A DNA stretch of 64,000 nucleotides from Streptomyces sp. NBC_01217 (GCF_035994185.1 NZ_CP108538.1:4007501-4071500); one strand, 5' to 3'; shown: positions 31,386 to 43,423, numbered from the stretch's first letter. The notes: generated by a model not told the origin, from the sequence alone. Numbers and translations are program-made.

Positions 31386-31432
31386 GAAGGGGCTGCCCCG
31401 GACCGTTTTCACGGTTCCGGGGCAGCCCCTTC
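31386..31432. terminator. Strong bidirectional terminator
   Basis: Arms beginning GAAGGGGCTGCCCCGGA and ending TCCGGGGCAGCCCCTTC pair over about 20 bases with one bulge around a T-rich loop. It separates the rightward NACHT gene from leftward clpC, so both transcripts can end here. Confidence 0.9.
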
Positions 31433-31466
31433 GGATGCTCAGGCGCTCAGCCGCTCGGGAGCGTCC

Positions 31467-33995
<2,529 letters not shown>

Positions 33996-34423
33996 CGTTA
34001 ATCGCTCCTCAGAGCGGTCAGGCAGTAAGGGGTCGGTCCCCTCCCTGTCCTTCCGCAGCTTAGTCCCGCAAGCGGGGACCGCTCATTCCAACTGCCGACA
34101 CCGTCCTTGGCCTCCTGCCCCGAACGCCGACATCTGCTCCAACCCGATGGTGCGAGACGATGTTCCCGCAGGCCAGGCAGATACCCCTTTCGCCAGTACG
34201 CCGATGGCGAACGTGAGACGCCCGGACCAGCGTGTCGCCCCGTCCCACTAGGGATGTCTTACCCGCAATTACAGACGGTCCATGCGGCGCGCGCCCGTTC
34301 CCTCCGCTACGGGCGAACATCTTCGCGCTCCCGAATACGTCTCTACGCCCCCATCCCGGACACACTGAGCACTCGGATGCGGACCCTGCGTAACCCCTGG
34401 AGTGGCTCGGGCGTTCTTCCGGC
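33996..34423. other. 428-base gap: divergent promoter region of clpC
   Basis: No coding frame stands out. It includes a ClgR-box match at 34195-34212 and several inverted repeats. The length and the presence of an operator suggest regulated transcription of clpC. The divergent hypothetical gene starting at 34424 has no obvious ribosome site, so its promoter may lie in the right part of this gap. Confidence 0.6.
34195..34212 (-). promoter_or_regulatory. Putative ClgR operator upstream of clpC
   Basis: On the minus strand the sequence reads GTTCGCCATCGGCG within the site. This matches the Streptomyces ClgR consensus GTTCGC-N5-GCG as I recall it, and the 18-base plus-strand form also fits the Corynebacterium box. 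ClgR activates clp and lon genes (known). The distance to the clpC start is about 200 bases. Confidence 0.6.
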
Positions 34424-35032
34424 ATGGCCATCGCCGTCCCGCCTCCCCTGCCGTCGCTCGCCGACGGGCGGGAGGATCACGCCGAGTGTGCGCGCTGGGC
34501 GCGGTGGTACGAGCGCGAGCTCGGCTGGGCGACGGAGGGCACCGCACCGGTGCGGTTGCTGACCGGGCTGCGGTTCGACGTCCTGGAGGTGCCCGCGGCC
34601 GTCGGCCGTGCGGCGCTGCGGCGGGTGGGCCGCACCGGACCGGTCGCACTGACGGGCGCGCGGATGGGCCTGCTGGTGGCGGCGGGAAGCGCCGAGGAGT
34701 TGCCCGGGCTGCTCGACTGGCTGGAGTGGGGCGGGGTCGCCCTCTCACTGACCGCCATCGGCACGGGCGGTCGGATCACTGCGCCGGCACCGCCCGGACG
34801 GACGGCGGGCCGGTCGGGGGCCGCCGTATGGCTGCGGCCCCCCGGGCCGCGGCACGAGGGAGAGCCGGAGCTCCCGGCCCTCGTCGGCCTCGGGAGCAGG
34901 GGTGGGGGTGCTCCCGATCTCGTACGGATCGTGGACGCGGTGGCCACGGAAAGCCACCGGGCCCGGTTGATGCGTGCCCGAACGGGGCGGTCGACCGATG
35001 AGTCGACAGCTCAGCCGTTGGCCTTCTCGTAA
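34424..35032 (+). CDS. Conserved Streptomyces protein, unknown function
   Basis: A 202-residue protein. The start at 34424 (MAIAVPPPLPSLADGRED) leads into CARWARWYERELGWATEGTA, LTGLRFDVLEVPAAVGRAAL and ELPGLLDWLEWGGVALSLTA. These recall the N-terminal part of actinobacterial primase-polymerase-like proteins, but no catalytic acids are visible, so function is open. The C-terminal Gly/Arg-rich part overlaps the 3' end of lsr2 by 22 bases on the opposite strand. It is adjacent to lsr2, as in other Streptomyces. Confidence 0.75.
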   Translation: MAIAVPPPLPSLADGREDHAECARWARWYERELGWATEGTAPVRLLTGLRFDVLEVPAAVGRAALRRVGRTGPVALTGARMGLLVAAGSAEELPGLLDWLEWGGVALSLTAIGTGGRITAPAPPGRTAGRSGAAVWLRPPGPRHEGEPELPALVGLGSRGGGAPDLVRIVDAVATESHRARLMRARTGRSTDESTAQPLAFS

Positions 35033-35346
35033 GCCTCGCGGATCTCCGCGGGAACACGGCCGCGGTCATTCACATTGTGGCCGTTCTCGCGCGCCCACTT
35101 ACGGATCTCCGCGGTGTCCTTGTTGCCACCCGTAACGGCGCGGCCCTTGCCACGGCCGGCCGCTGCGCGGCCACCCGTACGCCGGCCACCCTTGGTGTAG
35201 GGCTCAAGAAGACCACGGAGCTTGTCAGCGTTGGTCGTGGTGAGGTCAATCTCGTACGTCTTGCCATCGAGCGCGAACGTGACTGTCTCGTCCGCCTCGC
35301 CACCGTCGAGGTCATCGACAAGAAGGACCTGAACCTTCTGTGCCAC
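35011..35346 (-). CDS. lsr2: Lsr2 nucleoid-associated protein
   Basis: A 111-residue xenogeneic silencer that bridges AT-rich DNA. The N-terminal dimerisation domain includes VQVLLVDDLDGGEADETV and YEIDLTTTNADKLRGLLEPY. A Gly/Arg linker follows, then the C-terminal AT-hook-like domain (AEIRKWARENGHNVNDRGRV) with the RGR minor-groove clamp. The GTG at 35346 follows AAAGGAAAT and restores the known family N-terminus; an ATG at 35361 lacks family support. The last 22 bases overlap the 3' end of the gene converging from the left. Confidence 0.96.
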   Translation of the reverse strand: MAQKVQVLLVDDLDGGEADETVTFALDGKTYEIDLTTTNADKLRGLLEPYTKGGRRTGGRAAAGRGKGRAVTGGNKDTAEIRKWARENGHNVNDRGRVPAEIREAYEKANG

Positions 35347-35490
35347 GGGATTTCCTTTCATCGAAAATGCAGTACGCGGAAAGGAAACCGCTTTTCCCCG
35401 GAAAACACAAACCCCCGGGAGAGGTTCAGGATCCCGAGAAGACGGGAAACGTGCGCGATTCGGACATAGGGCTACGGCTTCTTGCGACGG

Positions 35491-36048
35491 TCACAGGTGC
35501 AGAAGCATCCGGCTGTTGCCCAAGGTGTTCGGCTTCACTCGTTCGAGACCCAGGAACTCTGCTACACCTTCGTCATAGGAACGCAGCAGCTCGCTGTAGA
35601 CATCTCCGTCGACCGGAGTCTCTCCGATCTCCACGAAGCCGTGCTTCGCGAAGAAGTCGACTTCGAAGGTGAGACAGAAAACCCGCCGTACGCCCAGCCA
35701 ACGGGCGGTCTGCAACAACTTGTCCAGTACTTGATGCCCGACTCCCGCACCCCTGATGCTGTGATCGACCGCGAGAGTACGCACTTCGGCGAGGTCTTCC
35801 CACATCACGTGCAGTGCACCGCAGCCGACGACCCGGGCGTCCTCGTCGCGTTCCGCGATCCAGAACTCCTGGATGTCCTCGTAAAGCGTCACCGTTGCTT
35901 TGTCGAGCAGGATGCCTTCACGTACGTACCCGTCGAGGAGACGGCGGACCGATGCCACATCGCTGGTCCTGGCACGGCGGACGGTGATGGCCACGTTTAT
36001 AACCGACGGTTCGGTACGGAAATCGGTATGCGGAAGCTCTGAGGACAT
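35491..36048 (-). CDS. Amino-acid N-acetyltransferase (ArgA-like, GNAT)
   Basis: A 185-residue stand-alone GNAT that resembles the short glutamate N-acetyltransferase of mycobacteria and Streptomyces, an arginine-pathway initiator. The acetyl-CoA loop is HSIRGAGVGHQVLDKLLQTA, and TVTLYEDIQEFWIAERDED and LTFEVDFFAKHGF mark the fold. The native start is ATG 36048; an internal Met is possible. Substrate preference cannot be proved from sequence. Confidence 0.82.
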   Translation of the reverse strand: MSSELPHTDFRTEPSVINVAITVRRARTSDVASVRRLLDGYVREGILLDKATVTLYEDIQEFWIAERDEDARVVGCGALHVMWEDLAEVRTLAVDHSIRGAGVGHQVLDKLLQTARWLGVRRVFCLTFEVDFFAKHGFVEIGETPVDGDVYSELLRSYDEGVAEFLGLERVKPNTLGNSRMLLHL

Positions 36049-36057
36049 ACGCAGACG

Positions 36058-36546
36058 CTATCGCCCGGTCTCCGGGCCCGCGTCATCGGCCGGATCTCCG
36101 GCCGGTTCTCCCGCCGCTTCTCCGGCCGGTTCATCGGCCGCTTCATCCGCCGCTTCATCGGGCGGGAGCTCGGGGGTGCCGTGCAGATCGGGCAGAACGA
36201 TCCGCATGGCGTCCTGGAGGGCCTCGCGCTGCTCGGCGGACATCATGCCGAAGAAGGCGACAAGAGCGGCGGCCGGGTTGTCGCTGTGCGACCAGGCTTC
36301 GTTCATCAGTGCGGCCGAGTAGGCGGCGCGGGTGGAGACCGCCGTATATCGATATGCGCGGCCGTCGACTTCCCTGCGCACCCAGCCCTTCTGATGGAGA
36401 TTGTCCATTACCGTCATGACGGTGGTGTAGGCGATGGAGCGTTCCTGCTGAAGGTCCTCAAGGACTTCCCGCACGGTGACCGGACGGTTCCATTGCCAGA
36501 CCCGCGTCATCACGGCGTCTTCCAGATCTCCCAATTGGCGGGGCAC
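36058..36546 (-). CDS. BlaI/MecI/CopY family transcriptional regulator
   Basis: A 162-residue winged-helix repressor. LGDLEDAVMTRVWQWNRPVT and AYTTVMTVMDNLHQKGWVRR form the DNA-binding domain, and the C-terminal half (PAAALVAFFGMMSAEQREAL) is helical. The tail is a degenerate Ala/Asp/Glu/Pro repeat of unknown role. It begins at a GTG and ends nine bases before the acetyltransferase start region on the same strand. No BlaR-type protease is adjacent. Confidence 0.9.
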   Translation of the reverse strand: MPRQLGDLEDAVMTRVWQWNRPVTVREVLEDLQQERSIAYTTVMTVMDNLHQKGWVRREVDGRAYRYTAVSTRAAYSAALMNEAWSHSDNPAAALVAFFGMMSAEQREALQDAMRIVLPDLHGTPELPPDEAADEAADEPAGEAAGEPAGDPADDAGPETGR

Positions 36547-36594
36547 AATGTCACTTTAGTGCCAGATGCCGGGAATGCTCGGCTATTCACGCAG

Positions 36595-36629
36595 CAAAAA
36601 GGCGCACGACTCCTGACGGGTCGTGCGCC
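36595..36629 (-). terminator. Intrinsic terminator with U-tract
   Basis: Read on the minus strand, a 10-bp stem (GGCGCACGAC/GTCGTGCGCC at 36601-36610 and 36620-36629) is followed by TTTTTGC. It ends the transcript of the small membrane-protein gene whose stop is at 36670. Confidence 0.85.
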
Positions 36630-36669
36630 CTTCGACATGCTGCGAGGCCCAAAGAGACCTCCGGGAGGA

Positions 36670-36849
36670 TCAGACGCCGTTCGTCCGCGGTGCCTGCTCG
36701 GCCGACTCGGCGTGGCCGAGCGCCATGTCCACGGCCGCGTCCTCCTTGGCCTTGTTGGGACCGCCCTGGCTCTTGACGATCGTCACGACGAGGCCGATGA
36801 AGAAGGCGGCCATCACCACGGGGGGCACCAGCGCGGATACGTAGTCCAT
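36670..36849 (-). CDS. Small single-helix membrane protein
   Basis: A 59-residue protein starting MDYVSALVPPVVMAAFFIG. One hydrophobic helix (VVMAAFFIGLVVTIVK) precedes a soluble acidic C-terminus. Function is unknown; many Streptomyces carry a similar gene near coaX. A longer upstream start would read through a Pro/Arg-rich stretch that belongs to the next gene in another frame. The strong terminator after it supports it as a real transcribed unit. Confidence 0.75.
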   Translation of the reverse strand: MDYVSALVPPVVMAAFFIGLVVTIVKSQGGPNKAKEDAAVDMALGHAESAEQAPRTNGV

Positions 36850-36910
36850 GGCGTCCAGAGTAGCGAGGCCGGTACGGCCTTCCGCGCACCCCCTCCGCGT
36901 CGTGGCGCGG

Positions 36911-37519
36911 CTATCCCGCGGCCCGCTCCTGCGGCGGCGGGACAGGGCGCCGGGGCGGGAAGACCTCCGAGGGCTTCGGTGCCGGACGCTCGGCCGGCGG
37001 GACCGGCCGGGGCGGGGCCGCCGGGGTCTTGGGCCGTTCGGGTTCGGCGTCGGCGGCCCGGCCACCGGGCAGCGCGAGGAGCCGGCTGCGGGGTGCGGGG
37101 GCGGCAGGTGCGGCGGCGCGTCCGGCGAGGCGGGCCCGTACCGACCGCTCCGCGAGCACCCGGCAGCGCTCCAGGAGCGCCGCGGCCACCGGTCTGTGGC
37201 GCAGGGCGCGCAGCGCGGCAAGGTCGTCGGGGCGGGGGTCGTATCCGCCCGCCAGGGCATCCTGGAGAAGCTCCAGATAGCCGCTGACGGAGCCGGGGAG
37301 GGCGTTGCGGTAGCGGACGAGGTCGGCGAGGAGGAACGCGCGCAGCCGTCCCGCCTCGCCGACCGCCTCGTCCACCGCGCCCGCAAGCCGCAGGCAGTCC
37401 TGGACGTCCTCGTCGGGCAGGGGCGAGGGGTGAAGGGCGATGGCGAGGACGCGTCGGAGCACACGCAGCTCGTCCGCGCTGAACGCCATGCCGCCGCGTG
37501 ATCCGTAGGGCGTGGGCAT
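36911..37519 (-). CDS. Hypothetical protein with Pro/Ala-rich C-terminus
   Basis: A 202-residue protein. The N-terminal half is helical (MAFSADELRVLRRVLAIALH, LLADLVRYRNALPGSVSGYL). The C-terminal half is Pro/Arg-rich and probably disordered. ATG codons at 37519 and 37489 are both possible. No signal, helix or catalytic motif is evident, and no family is recognised. It precedes the small membrane protein gene on the same strand. Confidence 0.7.
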   Translation of the reverse strand: MPTPYGSRGGMAFSADELRVLRRVLAIALHPSPLPDEDVQDCLRLAGAVDEAVGEAGRLRAFLLADLVRYRNALPGSVSGYLELLQDALAGGYDPRPDDLAALRALRHRPVAAALLERCRVLAERSVRARLAGRAAAPAAPAPRSRLLALPGGRAADAEPERPKTPAAPPRPVPPAERPAPKPSEVFPPRRPVPPPQERAAG

Positions 37520-37630
37520 GACGCGACAATACGTGCTAAAGGGACAAAATCGGCTTAACTGGCAGTCGGCGGCGCGGCGGCGGCCCCCGCCTCCACCGAA
37601 CCGTTCCCGCAGGTACGCCGCCCGTATCCG

Positions 37631-38428
37631 CTACATCCGGGACACGTTCCGCTCGTACACCAGACGCAGACCGATGAGGGTGAGCCAGGGCTCGTGCTCG
37701 TCGATGACGGAGGACTCGCCCAACACCATCGGCGCAAGGCCCCCCGTCGCGATGACGGTGACGTCGTCGGGATCGGCCGCCAGTTCCTTCTTCATCCGGG
37801 CGACGACACCGTCGACCTGGCCCGCGAAGCCGTAGATGATGCCCGCCTGCATCGCCTCGACGGTGTTCTTGCCGATCACGCTGCGCGGCCTGGCCAGCTC
37901 GATCTTGCGGAGCTGGGCGCCCTTGACGCCGAGCGCCTCGACCGAGATCTCGATGCCGGGGGCGATGACACCGCCGGCGTACTCACCGCGGGCGGAGACC
38001 GCGTCGAAGGTGGTGGCCGTGCCGAAGTCGACGACAATCGCCGGACCGCCGTACAGGTCGACGGCAGCGACCGCGTTGATGATGCGGTCCGCGCCGACCT
38101 CCTTCGGGTTGTCCATCAGGATCGGCACCCCGGTCTTGATGCCCGGCTCGACGAGGACCGCGGGGACGTCGCCGTAGTAGCGGCGGGTCACCTCGCGCAG
38201 CTCGTGCAGGACGGCCGGGACCGTGGAGCAGATCGCGATGCCCTCGATGCCGTCGCCCAGCTCCTCGCCGAGCAGCGGGTGCATGCCCATCAGGCCCTGC
38301 AGCAGCACCGCGAGCTCGTCCGCGGTGCGGCGGGCGTCGGTGGAGATCCGCCAGTGCTCGACGATCTCCTCACCGTCGAACAGGCCGAGGACGGTGTGGG
38401 TGTTGCCGACGTCGATGGTGAGCAGCAT
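37631..38428 (-). CDS. coaX: Type III pantothenate kinase
   Basis: A 265-residue enzyme for the first step of CoA synthesis. The ASKHA fold is seen in LTIDVGNTHTVLGLFDG (P-loop-like), PKEVGADRIINAVAAVDLYG and IVVDFGTATTFDAVSARGEY, followed by GGVIAPGI. Asp and Thr ligands are present. Its ATG shares one base with the nadC stop (TGATG), so it is coupled to nadC. Confidence 0.96.
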   Translation of the reverse strand: MLLTIDVGNTHTVLGLFDGEEIVEHWRISTDARRTADELAVLLQGLMGMHPLLGEELGDGIEGIAICSTVPAVLHELREVTRRYYGDVPAVLVEPGIKTGVPILMDNPKEVGADRIINAVAAVDLYGGPAIVVDFGTATTFDAVSARGEYAGGVIAPGIEISVEALGVKGAQLRKIELARPRSVIGKNTVEAMQAGIIYGFAGQVDGVVARMKKELAADPDDVTVIATGGLAPMVLGESSVIDEHEPWLTLIGLRLVYERNVSRM

Positions 38429-39471
38429 CAGACGCCGGCCCCGTCGGTGTCGCGGAAGTCCAGGCCGATGTCGAGGATCGGCGAGGAGTGGGTGAGCGCG
38501 CCGACGGCCAGGTAGTCGACGCCCGCCTCGGCGTAGGCGCGCGCGGTGTCGAGGGAGAGCCGGCCGGAGGACTCCAGGACCGCGCGGCCGCCGACCAGGG
38601 CGACCGCCTCGGCCGTCTGCAGCGGGGTGAAGTTGTCCAGCAGGATCAGGTCGGCGCCCGCGTCGAGGACCTCACGGACCTGCTGCAGGGTGTCGACCTC
38701 GACCTCGATCGCCACGTCCGGGAACTCGTCCCGTACCCGCTTGAAGGCCTCGGCAACACCGCCCGCCGCGATGACGTGGTTGTCCTTGACCAGCGCGGCG
38801 TCGGACAGCGACATGCGGTGGTTGACGCCGCCGCCGCAGCGCACCGCGTACTTCTCCATGGCGCGCAGGCCCGGGGTGGTCTTGCGGGTGTCGCGGACCT
38901 TGGCCTTCGTGCCTTCGAGCGCATCGGCCCAGGCGCGGGTGGCGGTCGCGATGCCGGAGAGCCTGCAGAGCAGATTGAGTGCGCTGCGCTCGCCGGTGAG
39001 CAGGTCGCGGGTGCGGGTGGTGACGGTCAGCAGCTTCTGGCCGGGGGCGACGCGGTCGCCGTCCTCGACATGGCGCTCGACCGCGAACTCGTCCGTGCAG
39101 ACGATGGACAGGACGGCCTCGGCGACGCGCAGCCCGGCCACGACGCCCGCCTCACGGGCGGTGAAGTCGCCGGTGGCCACGGCGTCCTCGGCGACGGTCG
39201 CGACGGTGGTGACGTCGACACCGCCGTCGAGGTCCTCCGCGATGGCGACGTGCGCGACGTCCTCGACCTGAACCGGGTCCAGGCCCGCGTCGGCGAGGAG
39301 CTGGGCGAGGTCGGGGTCGAGGCCGCACTCCAGCGGGTCGATCTCGTAGTACTCGTCCCCGCCGCAGCCGCAGCCGTCCCCGCAGCCGCCGGCGGACGGT
39401 GCGGGCGCGCCGATCTGGATCAGCGGTACGTCCACGGGTGTGGGGCGCGGATTCTCTTCGGGCGTGCTCAC
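38428..39471 (-). CDS. nadC: Nicotinate-nucleotide pyrophosphorylase (carboxylating)
   Basis: A 347-residue quinolinate phosphoribosyltransferase, the third step of de novo NAD synthesis. Typical motifs are AEDLDGGVDVTTVATV, RDTRKTTPGLRAMEKYAVRC, CGGGVNHRMSLSDAALVKDN and EVEVDTLQQV. The GTG at 39471 is chosen because the frame upstream is not NadC-like. A 60-residue N-terminal extension with the motif GGCGDGCGCGG is unusual for the family (about 280 residues) and may bind metal. It is coupled to coaX and two bases after nadB. Confidence 0.94.
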   Translation of the reverse strand: MSTPEENPRPTPVDVPLIQIGAPAPSAGGCGDGCGCGGDEYYEIDPLECGLDPDLAQLLADAGLDPVQVEDVAHVAIAEDLDGGVDVTTVATVAEDAVATGDFTAREAGVVAGLRVAEAVLSIVCTDEFAVERHVEDGDRVAPGQKLLTVTTRTRDLLTGERSALNLLCRLSGIATATRAWADALEGTKAKVRDTRKTTPGLRAMEKYAVRCGGGVNHRMSLSDAALVKDNHVIAAGGVAEAFKRVRDEFPDVAIEVEVDTLQQVREVLDAGADLILLDNFTPLQTAEAVALVGGRAVLESSGRLSLDTARAYAEAGVDYLAVGALTHSSPILDIGLDFRDTDGAGV

Positions 39472-39473
39472 GG

Positions 39474-41219
39474 TTACGGCTCCTCGGTGACGTCGGCGGG
39501 GTGAATCAGGGGTGCTGCTGCTGCGCAGTCTGGCGCCTGCGCCGGGCGTACGGGCCCGAATGCCTCGGTCTCCGTCCGACGGAGGACCGGTTGACGCTCC
39601 GCGGTGAGCCGGACGACGAGGTGGCGGCGCCAGTTCTCGTCGTCGCGTTCGGGCCGGTCCTCGCGCCAGTGGCAGCCGCGGGTCTCCTCGCGCAGGCGGG
39701 CGGCGGCGACCAGGACCCGCGAGACGAGCAGCAGGTTGGTGGCCTCCCACGCCTCGACGCCGGGCACCGCGACCTTGGGCTCGGCAGCCCCGGCGGCCTC
39801 GGCGGCGCTGTTGTGCAGATCCTCCAGCTCATCGGCCGCGGCGGCCAGGCTCTCGGCGGAGCGCAGGACTCCGGCGCCCCTGGTCATGATCCGCTGGATC
39901 GTGCCGCGCGCCTCGGGGGCGAGCAGCGGCGAGGGGGCGGGAAGGGGGCCGTTCGTCGCGGCGCCCGCGCGGGGCCGGTCCTCGACGATGTCCGCCGCGA
40001 TGCGCTCGGCGAAGACGAGACCCTCCAGGAGGGAGTTGGACGCCAGCCGGTTCGCGCCGTGCACACCGGTGCAGGCGACCTCGCCGCAGGCGTACAGACC
40101 GGGCACGGTCGTACGTCCCCGCAGGTCGGTGCGGATGCCGCCGGAGGCGTAGTGCGCGGCGGGGGCGACCGGGATCGGCTCGGTGATCGGGTCGATGCCG
40201 TGGGCGCGGCAGGCCGCCAGGATCGTGGGGAAGCGCTGTTCCCACATCTCGGCGCCGAAGTGGCGGGCGTCGAGATACATGTGCTCGGTGCCGTGCAGTT
40301 GCATCTGGCGGGTGATGGCCTTGGCGACGATGTCGCGCGGGGCGAGCTCGGCCAGTTCGTGCTGCCCGAGCATGAAGCGGGTGCCGGACGCGTCGACGAG
40401 ATGGGCGCCCTCGCCCCGTACCGCTTCCGATACGAGGGGCTGCTGGCCCTCGGCGTCGGCGCCGAGGAAGAGCACCGTCGGGTGGAACTGGACGAATTCG
40501 AAATCGGAGACCTCCGCGCCGGCCCGCAGCGCGAGAGCGACACCGTCGCCCGTGGAGACCGCCGGATTGGTGGTGGCGGAGAAGACCTGGCCCATGCCGC
40601 CGGTGGCGAGGACCACCGCGGGGGCTCGGACCGCGCCGACGCCGTCGTGCTGGCCCTCGCCCATGACGTGCAGGGTGACGCCCGCGGTACGGCCTTCGGC
40701 GTCCGTCAGCAGATCCAGGACCAGGGCGTTCTCCACGGTGTGGAGGGCTGCGGAGCGGACCGCTTCGACCAGGGCGCGGGAGATCTCGGCGCCCGTGGCG
40801 TCCCCGCCCGCGTGCGCGATGCGGCGGCGGTGGTGGCCGCCCTCGCGGGTCAGCGCGATGTCGCCGCCGTCCGTGGTGTCGAAGTGCGCGCCGGTCTCGA
40901 TCAGCCGGCGCACGGCGTCGGGGCCCTCGGTGACCAGGGTCCGTACCGCCGACTCGTCGCACAGGCCCGCGCCCGCGACCAGGGTGTCGTCCAGGTGCTG
41001 CTCAGGGGTGTCGCCCTCGCCGAGGGCCGCCGCGATGCCGCCCTGCGCCCAGCGGGTGGAGCCGTCGTCGAGGCGGGCCTTGGTGACGACGACGGTGGCG
41101 AGGCCCGCGGCCGCGCAGCGCAGCGCGGTGGTGAGACCGGCCACGCCGGACCCGACCACCACGACGTCGGCGTCGATGGACCAGCCGGGGGCGGGGGCGG
41201 TCAGCCGTATTCCGGTCAC
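39474..41219 (-). CDS. nadB: L-aspartate oxidase
   Basis: A 581-residue FAD enzyme that makes iminoaspartate for NAD synthesis. The FAD site is [20 protein letters not shown]. Catalytic region motifs are [20 protein letters not shown] and HPTVLFLG, and the succinate-dehydrogenase-like C-terminal domain ends the protein. The GTG start overlaps the panC stop by three bases inside GTGA. No nadA is adjacent within this window. Confidence 0.95.
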   Translation of the reverse strand: MTGIRLTAPAPGWSIDADVVVVGSGVAGLTTALRCAAAGLATVVVTKARLDDGSTRWAQGGIAAALGEGDTPEQHLDDTLVAGAGLCDESAVRTLVTEGPDAVRRLIETGAHFDTTDGGDIALTREGGHHRRRIAHAGGDATGAEISRALVEAVRSAALHTVENALVLDLLTDAEGRTAGVTLHVMGEGQHDGVGAVRAPAVVLATGGMGQVFSATTNPAVSTGDGVALALRAGAEVSDFEFVQFHPTVLFLGADAEGQQPLVSEAVRGEGAHLVDASGTRFMLGQHELAELAPRDIVAKAITRQMQLHGTEHMYLDARHFGAEMWEQRFPTILAACRAHGIDPITEPIPVAPAAHYASGGIRTDLRGRTTVPGLYACGEVACTGVHGANRLASNSLLEGLVFAERIAADIVEDRPRAGAATNGPLPAPSPLLAPEARGTIQRIMTRGAGVLRSAESLAAAADELEDLHNSAAEAAGAAEPKVAVPGVEAWEATNLLLVSRVLVAAARLREETRGCHWREDRPERDDENWRRHLVVRLTAERQPVLRRTETEAFGPVRPAQAPDCAAAAPLIHPADVTEEP

Positions 41220-42316
41220 GTGGTGGCTCCGAAGGTCAGCGGGATGTTGTCGATGAGGCGGGTCTTGCCGACCTTCGCCGCGATGGCGAGGATCGCGTCA
41301 CCGGTGGTGCGGTCGTCGGGGATCTCGGTGAAGTCGGCCGGGTCGACGAGCGCCAGGTAGTCCAGGGCGAGCGGCGGCTGCTCGGCGGCCGCGTCGTCCA
41401 GGATCAGCTGCGCGGCGGCGCGCACGGCCACGGGTCCGTCGACGGGGCGGGCCAGCGCCACCGCCTGGGTGTCGGCGGCCGCGCGGGTCTCGCCGAGCGC
41501 GGTGAGCGCGGCGGCCCTGCCGGTGGTCGCCGCGGTGGTCTGCGCGCGGGCGTGCAGCGCCTGCTGGGCGGCGAGCCGGTCGCGCGCCGCGAACAGGGCC
41601 CGGGACAGGGCGAGGGCGGTGTGCCGTTCCTCCGCGTCCAGGAAGCGGTTGCGGCTGGAGAGCGCGAGGCCGTCCGGTTCGCGGACCGTCTCCACGCCGA
41701 CGATCTCCACGGGGAAGTTCAGATCGCGCACCATGCGGCGGATCAGCGCCAGTTGCTGGGCGTCCTTCTGCCCGAAGAACGCGGTGTCGGGGCGGGTGAG
41801 GTGCAGCATCTTGGCGACGACGGTGAGCATCCCGTCGAAGTGCCCGGGGCGAAAGGCCCCTTCGAGCCGCTCGCCCATCGGGCCGGCCGAGATCCTGACC
41901 TGCGGTTCGCCGCCGGGGTAGACCTCGTCGACGGAGGGCGCGAAGACCGCGTCCGCCCCGGCGGCGCCCGCCACGGCGAGATCGGCTTCGAGGGTGCGGG
42001 GGTAGCGCTCCAGGTCCGCCGCCTCGCCGAACTGCAGCGGGTTGACGAAGACGGTGACGACGACCTGTCCGTCCGGGCCCGCGGCCGCGCGTGCGGTACG
42101 GATCAGGGTGGCATGGCCCTCGTGCAGGGCGCCCATGGTCATGACGACGGCCCGCGGCCCCTTGAAGGGGGCGAACGCGGCGAGTTCGGCGCTCGTACGG
42201 AGAAGGGGGGCGCCGGGGGCGCCGGGGCGGGGCGTGCCCGGCGTGTGGGGCGCGGCGGCGGAAGGGGCCGTACCGGGCGTGTGGGCGGTGCTGGGCGTGC
42301 CGGTCCTGTTGGTCAT
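41216..42316 (-). CDS. panC: Pantothenate synthetase
   Basis: A 366-residue enzyme that condenses pantoate and beta-alanine. Motifs are [37 protein letters not shown] and [11 protein letters not shown] Gly/Pro/Thr-rich extension of about 40 residues precedes the core (usual length about 280-330). The stop overlaps nadB by four bases, and its start overlaps the stop of the DUF2520-like gene (ATGA). Confidence 0.94.
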   Translation of the reverse strand: MTNRTGTPSTAHTPGTAPSAAAPHTPGTPRPGAPGAPLLRTSAELAAFAPFKGPRAVVMTMGALHEGHATLIRTARAAAGPDGQVVVTVFVNPLQFGEAADLERYPRTLEADLAVAGAAGADAVFAPSVDEVYPGGEPQVRISAGPMGERLEGAFRPGHFDGMLTVVAKMLHLTRPDTAFFGQKDAQQLALIRRMVRDLNFPVEIVGVETVREPDGLALSSRNRFLDAEERHTALALSRALFAARDRLAAQQALHARAQTTAATTGRAAALTALGETRAAADTQAVALARPVDGPVAVRAAAQLILDDAAAEQPPLALDYLALVDPADFTEIPDDRTTGDAILAIAAKVGKTRLIDNIPLTFGATT

Positions 42317-43245
42317 CGGGGCTCCTGGGTTCCGGTGCCGTCGGCCAGGACGTCGAGCAGGTCCTCGGCCAGCTCCGGCTTGAGCATGCCGTGGGCGAGT
42401 GCGCGATCGGCGGTGGCGCGGGCCATCGCGACATAGCCGGCGACCGTCTGCGGAGCGTGTCTGCGCAGCTCGCCGATGTGCGCGGCGACCGTGCCCGCGT
42501 CGCCGCGGGCCACGGGGCCTGTCAGGGCGGCGTCGCCGGAGCGCAGGGCGTTGTCGAGCGCGGCGCCGAGGAGGGGGCCGAGCATCCGGTCGGGGGCGGT
42601 GACCCCGGCCGTGCGCAACAGCTCCATCGACTGGGCGACCAGGGTGACCAGGTGGTTCGCGCCGAGGGCGAGCGCCGCGTGGTAGAGCGGGCGGGACTCC
42701 TCCGCGATCCATTCGGGCTCGCCGCCCATCTCGATGACCAGCGCCTCCGCGGCGAGCCGCAGCTCCTCGGGGGCGGTCACGCCGAACGAACAGCCGGCCA
42801 GCCGCTGGACGTCGACGGAGGTGCCGGTGAACGTCATCGCCGGGTGCAGGGCGAGCGGGAGCGCGCCTGCCCGCAGCGCCGGGTCCAGCACCCTCGTCCC
42901 GTACCGCCCCGACGTGTGAACGATCAGCTGTCCCGGCCGCACCGCACCGGTCTCGGCGAGGCCCTCGACCAGGCCGGGCAGGGCGTCGTCGGGCACGGTC
43001 AGCAGCACCAGCTCTGCGCGCGCGAGGACCTCGGCGGGCGGCACCAGCGGTACGTCGGGGAGCAGGGCGGCCGCCCTGCGCACGGACGCGTCGGAGACGC
43101 CCGACACGGCGACGGGCCGGTGCCCTGCGAGCTGCAGGGACGCGGCGAGAGCGGGGCCGACGCGGCCCGCGCCCACGACGCCGACCGTGAGGCGGGCGGG
43201 ACGGTCCCTCGCATCGAGGGGCTCCTTGGGAACTGTTGCATTCAC
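42313..43245 (-). CDS. Rossmann / DUF2520 dehydrogenase-like protein
   Basis: A 310-residue protein. The N-terminal NAD(P) site is [20 protein letters not shown], followed by [33 protein letters not shown] and a C-terminal helical DUF2520-like domain ([34 protein letters not shown]). The substrate is unknown. A position first in the panC operon suggests a ketopantoate-reductase-like or other cofactor role, which is inferred. The GTG at 43245 follows GGAAGG. Confidence 0.88.
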   Translation of the reverse strand: MNATVPKEPLDARDRPARLTVGVVGAGRVGPALAASLQLAGHRPVAVSGVSDASVRRAAALLPDVPLVPPAEVLARAELVLLTVPDDALPGLVEGLAETGAVRPGQLIVHTSGRYGTRVLDPALRAGALPLALHPAMTFTGTSVDVQRLAGCSFGVTAPEELRLAAEALVIEMGGEPEWIAEESRPLYHAALALGANHLVTLVAQSMELLRTAGVTAPDRMLGPLLGAALDNALRSGDAALTGPVARGDAGTVAAHIGELRRHAPQTVAGYVAMARATADRALAHGMLKPELAEDLLDVLADGTGTQEPR

Positions 43246-43423
43246 GCGGCGGTGGCCTTCCGTTCCAGTCCGCGGGGGGTACCGGACGATTTCATTGCAT
43301 GCTACGCCAGCGTTTCGCCCGGGCTCCTGACTGTCCACAGCCTGTGGGAAAAGTCCGGAGGGGGCACGGGGGAGACCGGTGAACCGTGTGGGCCGGGGCT
43401 GCGCTCTGCGTGATGATCGTCCC

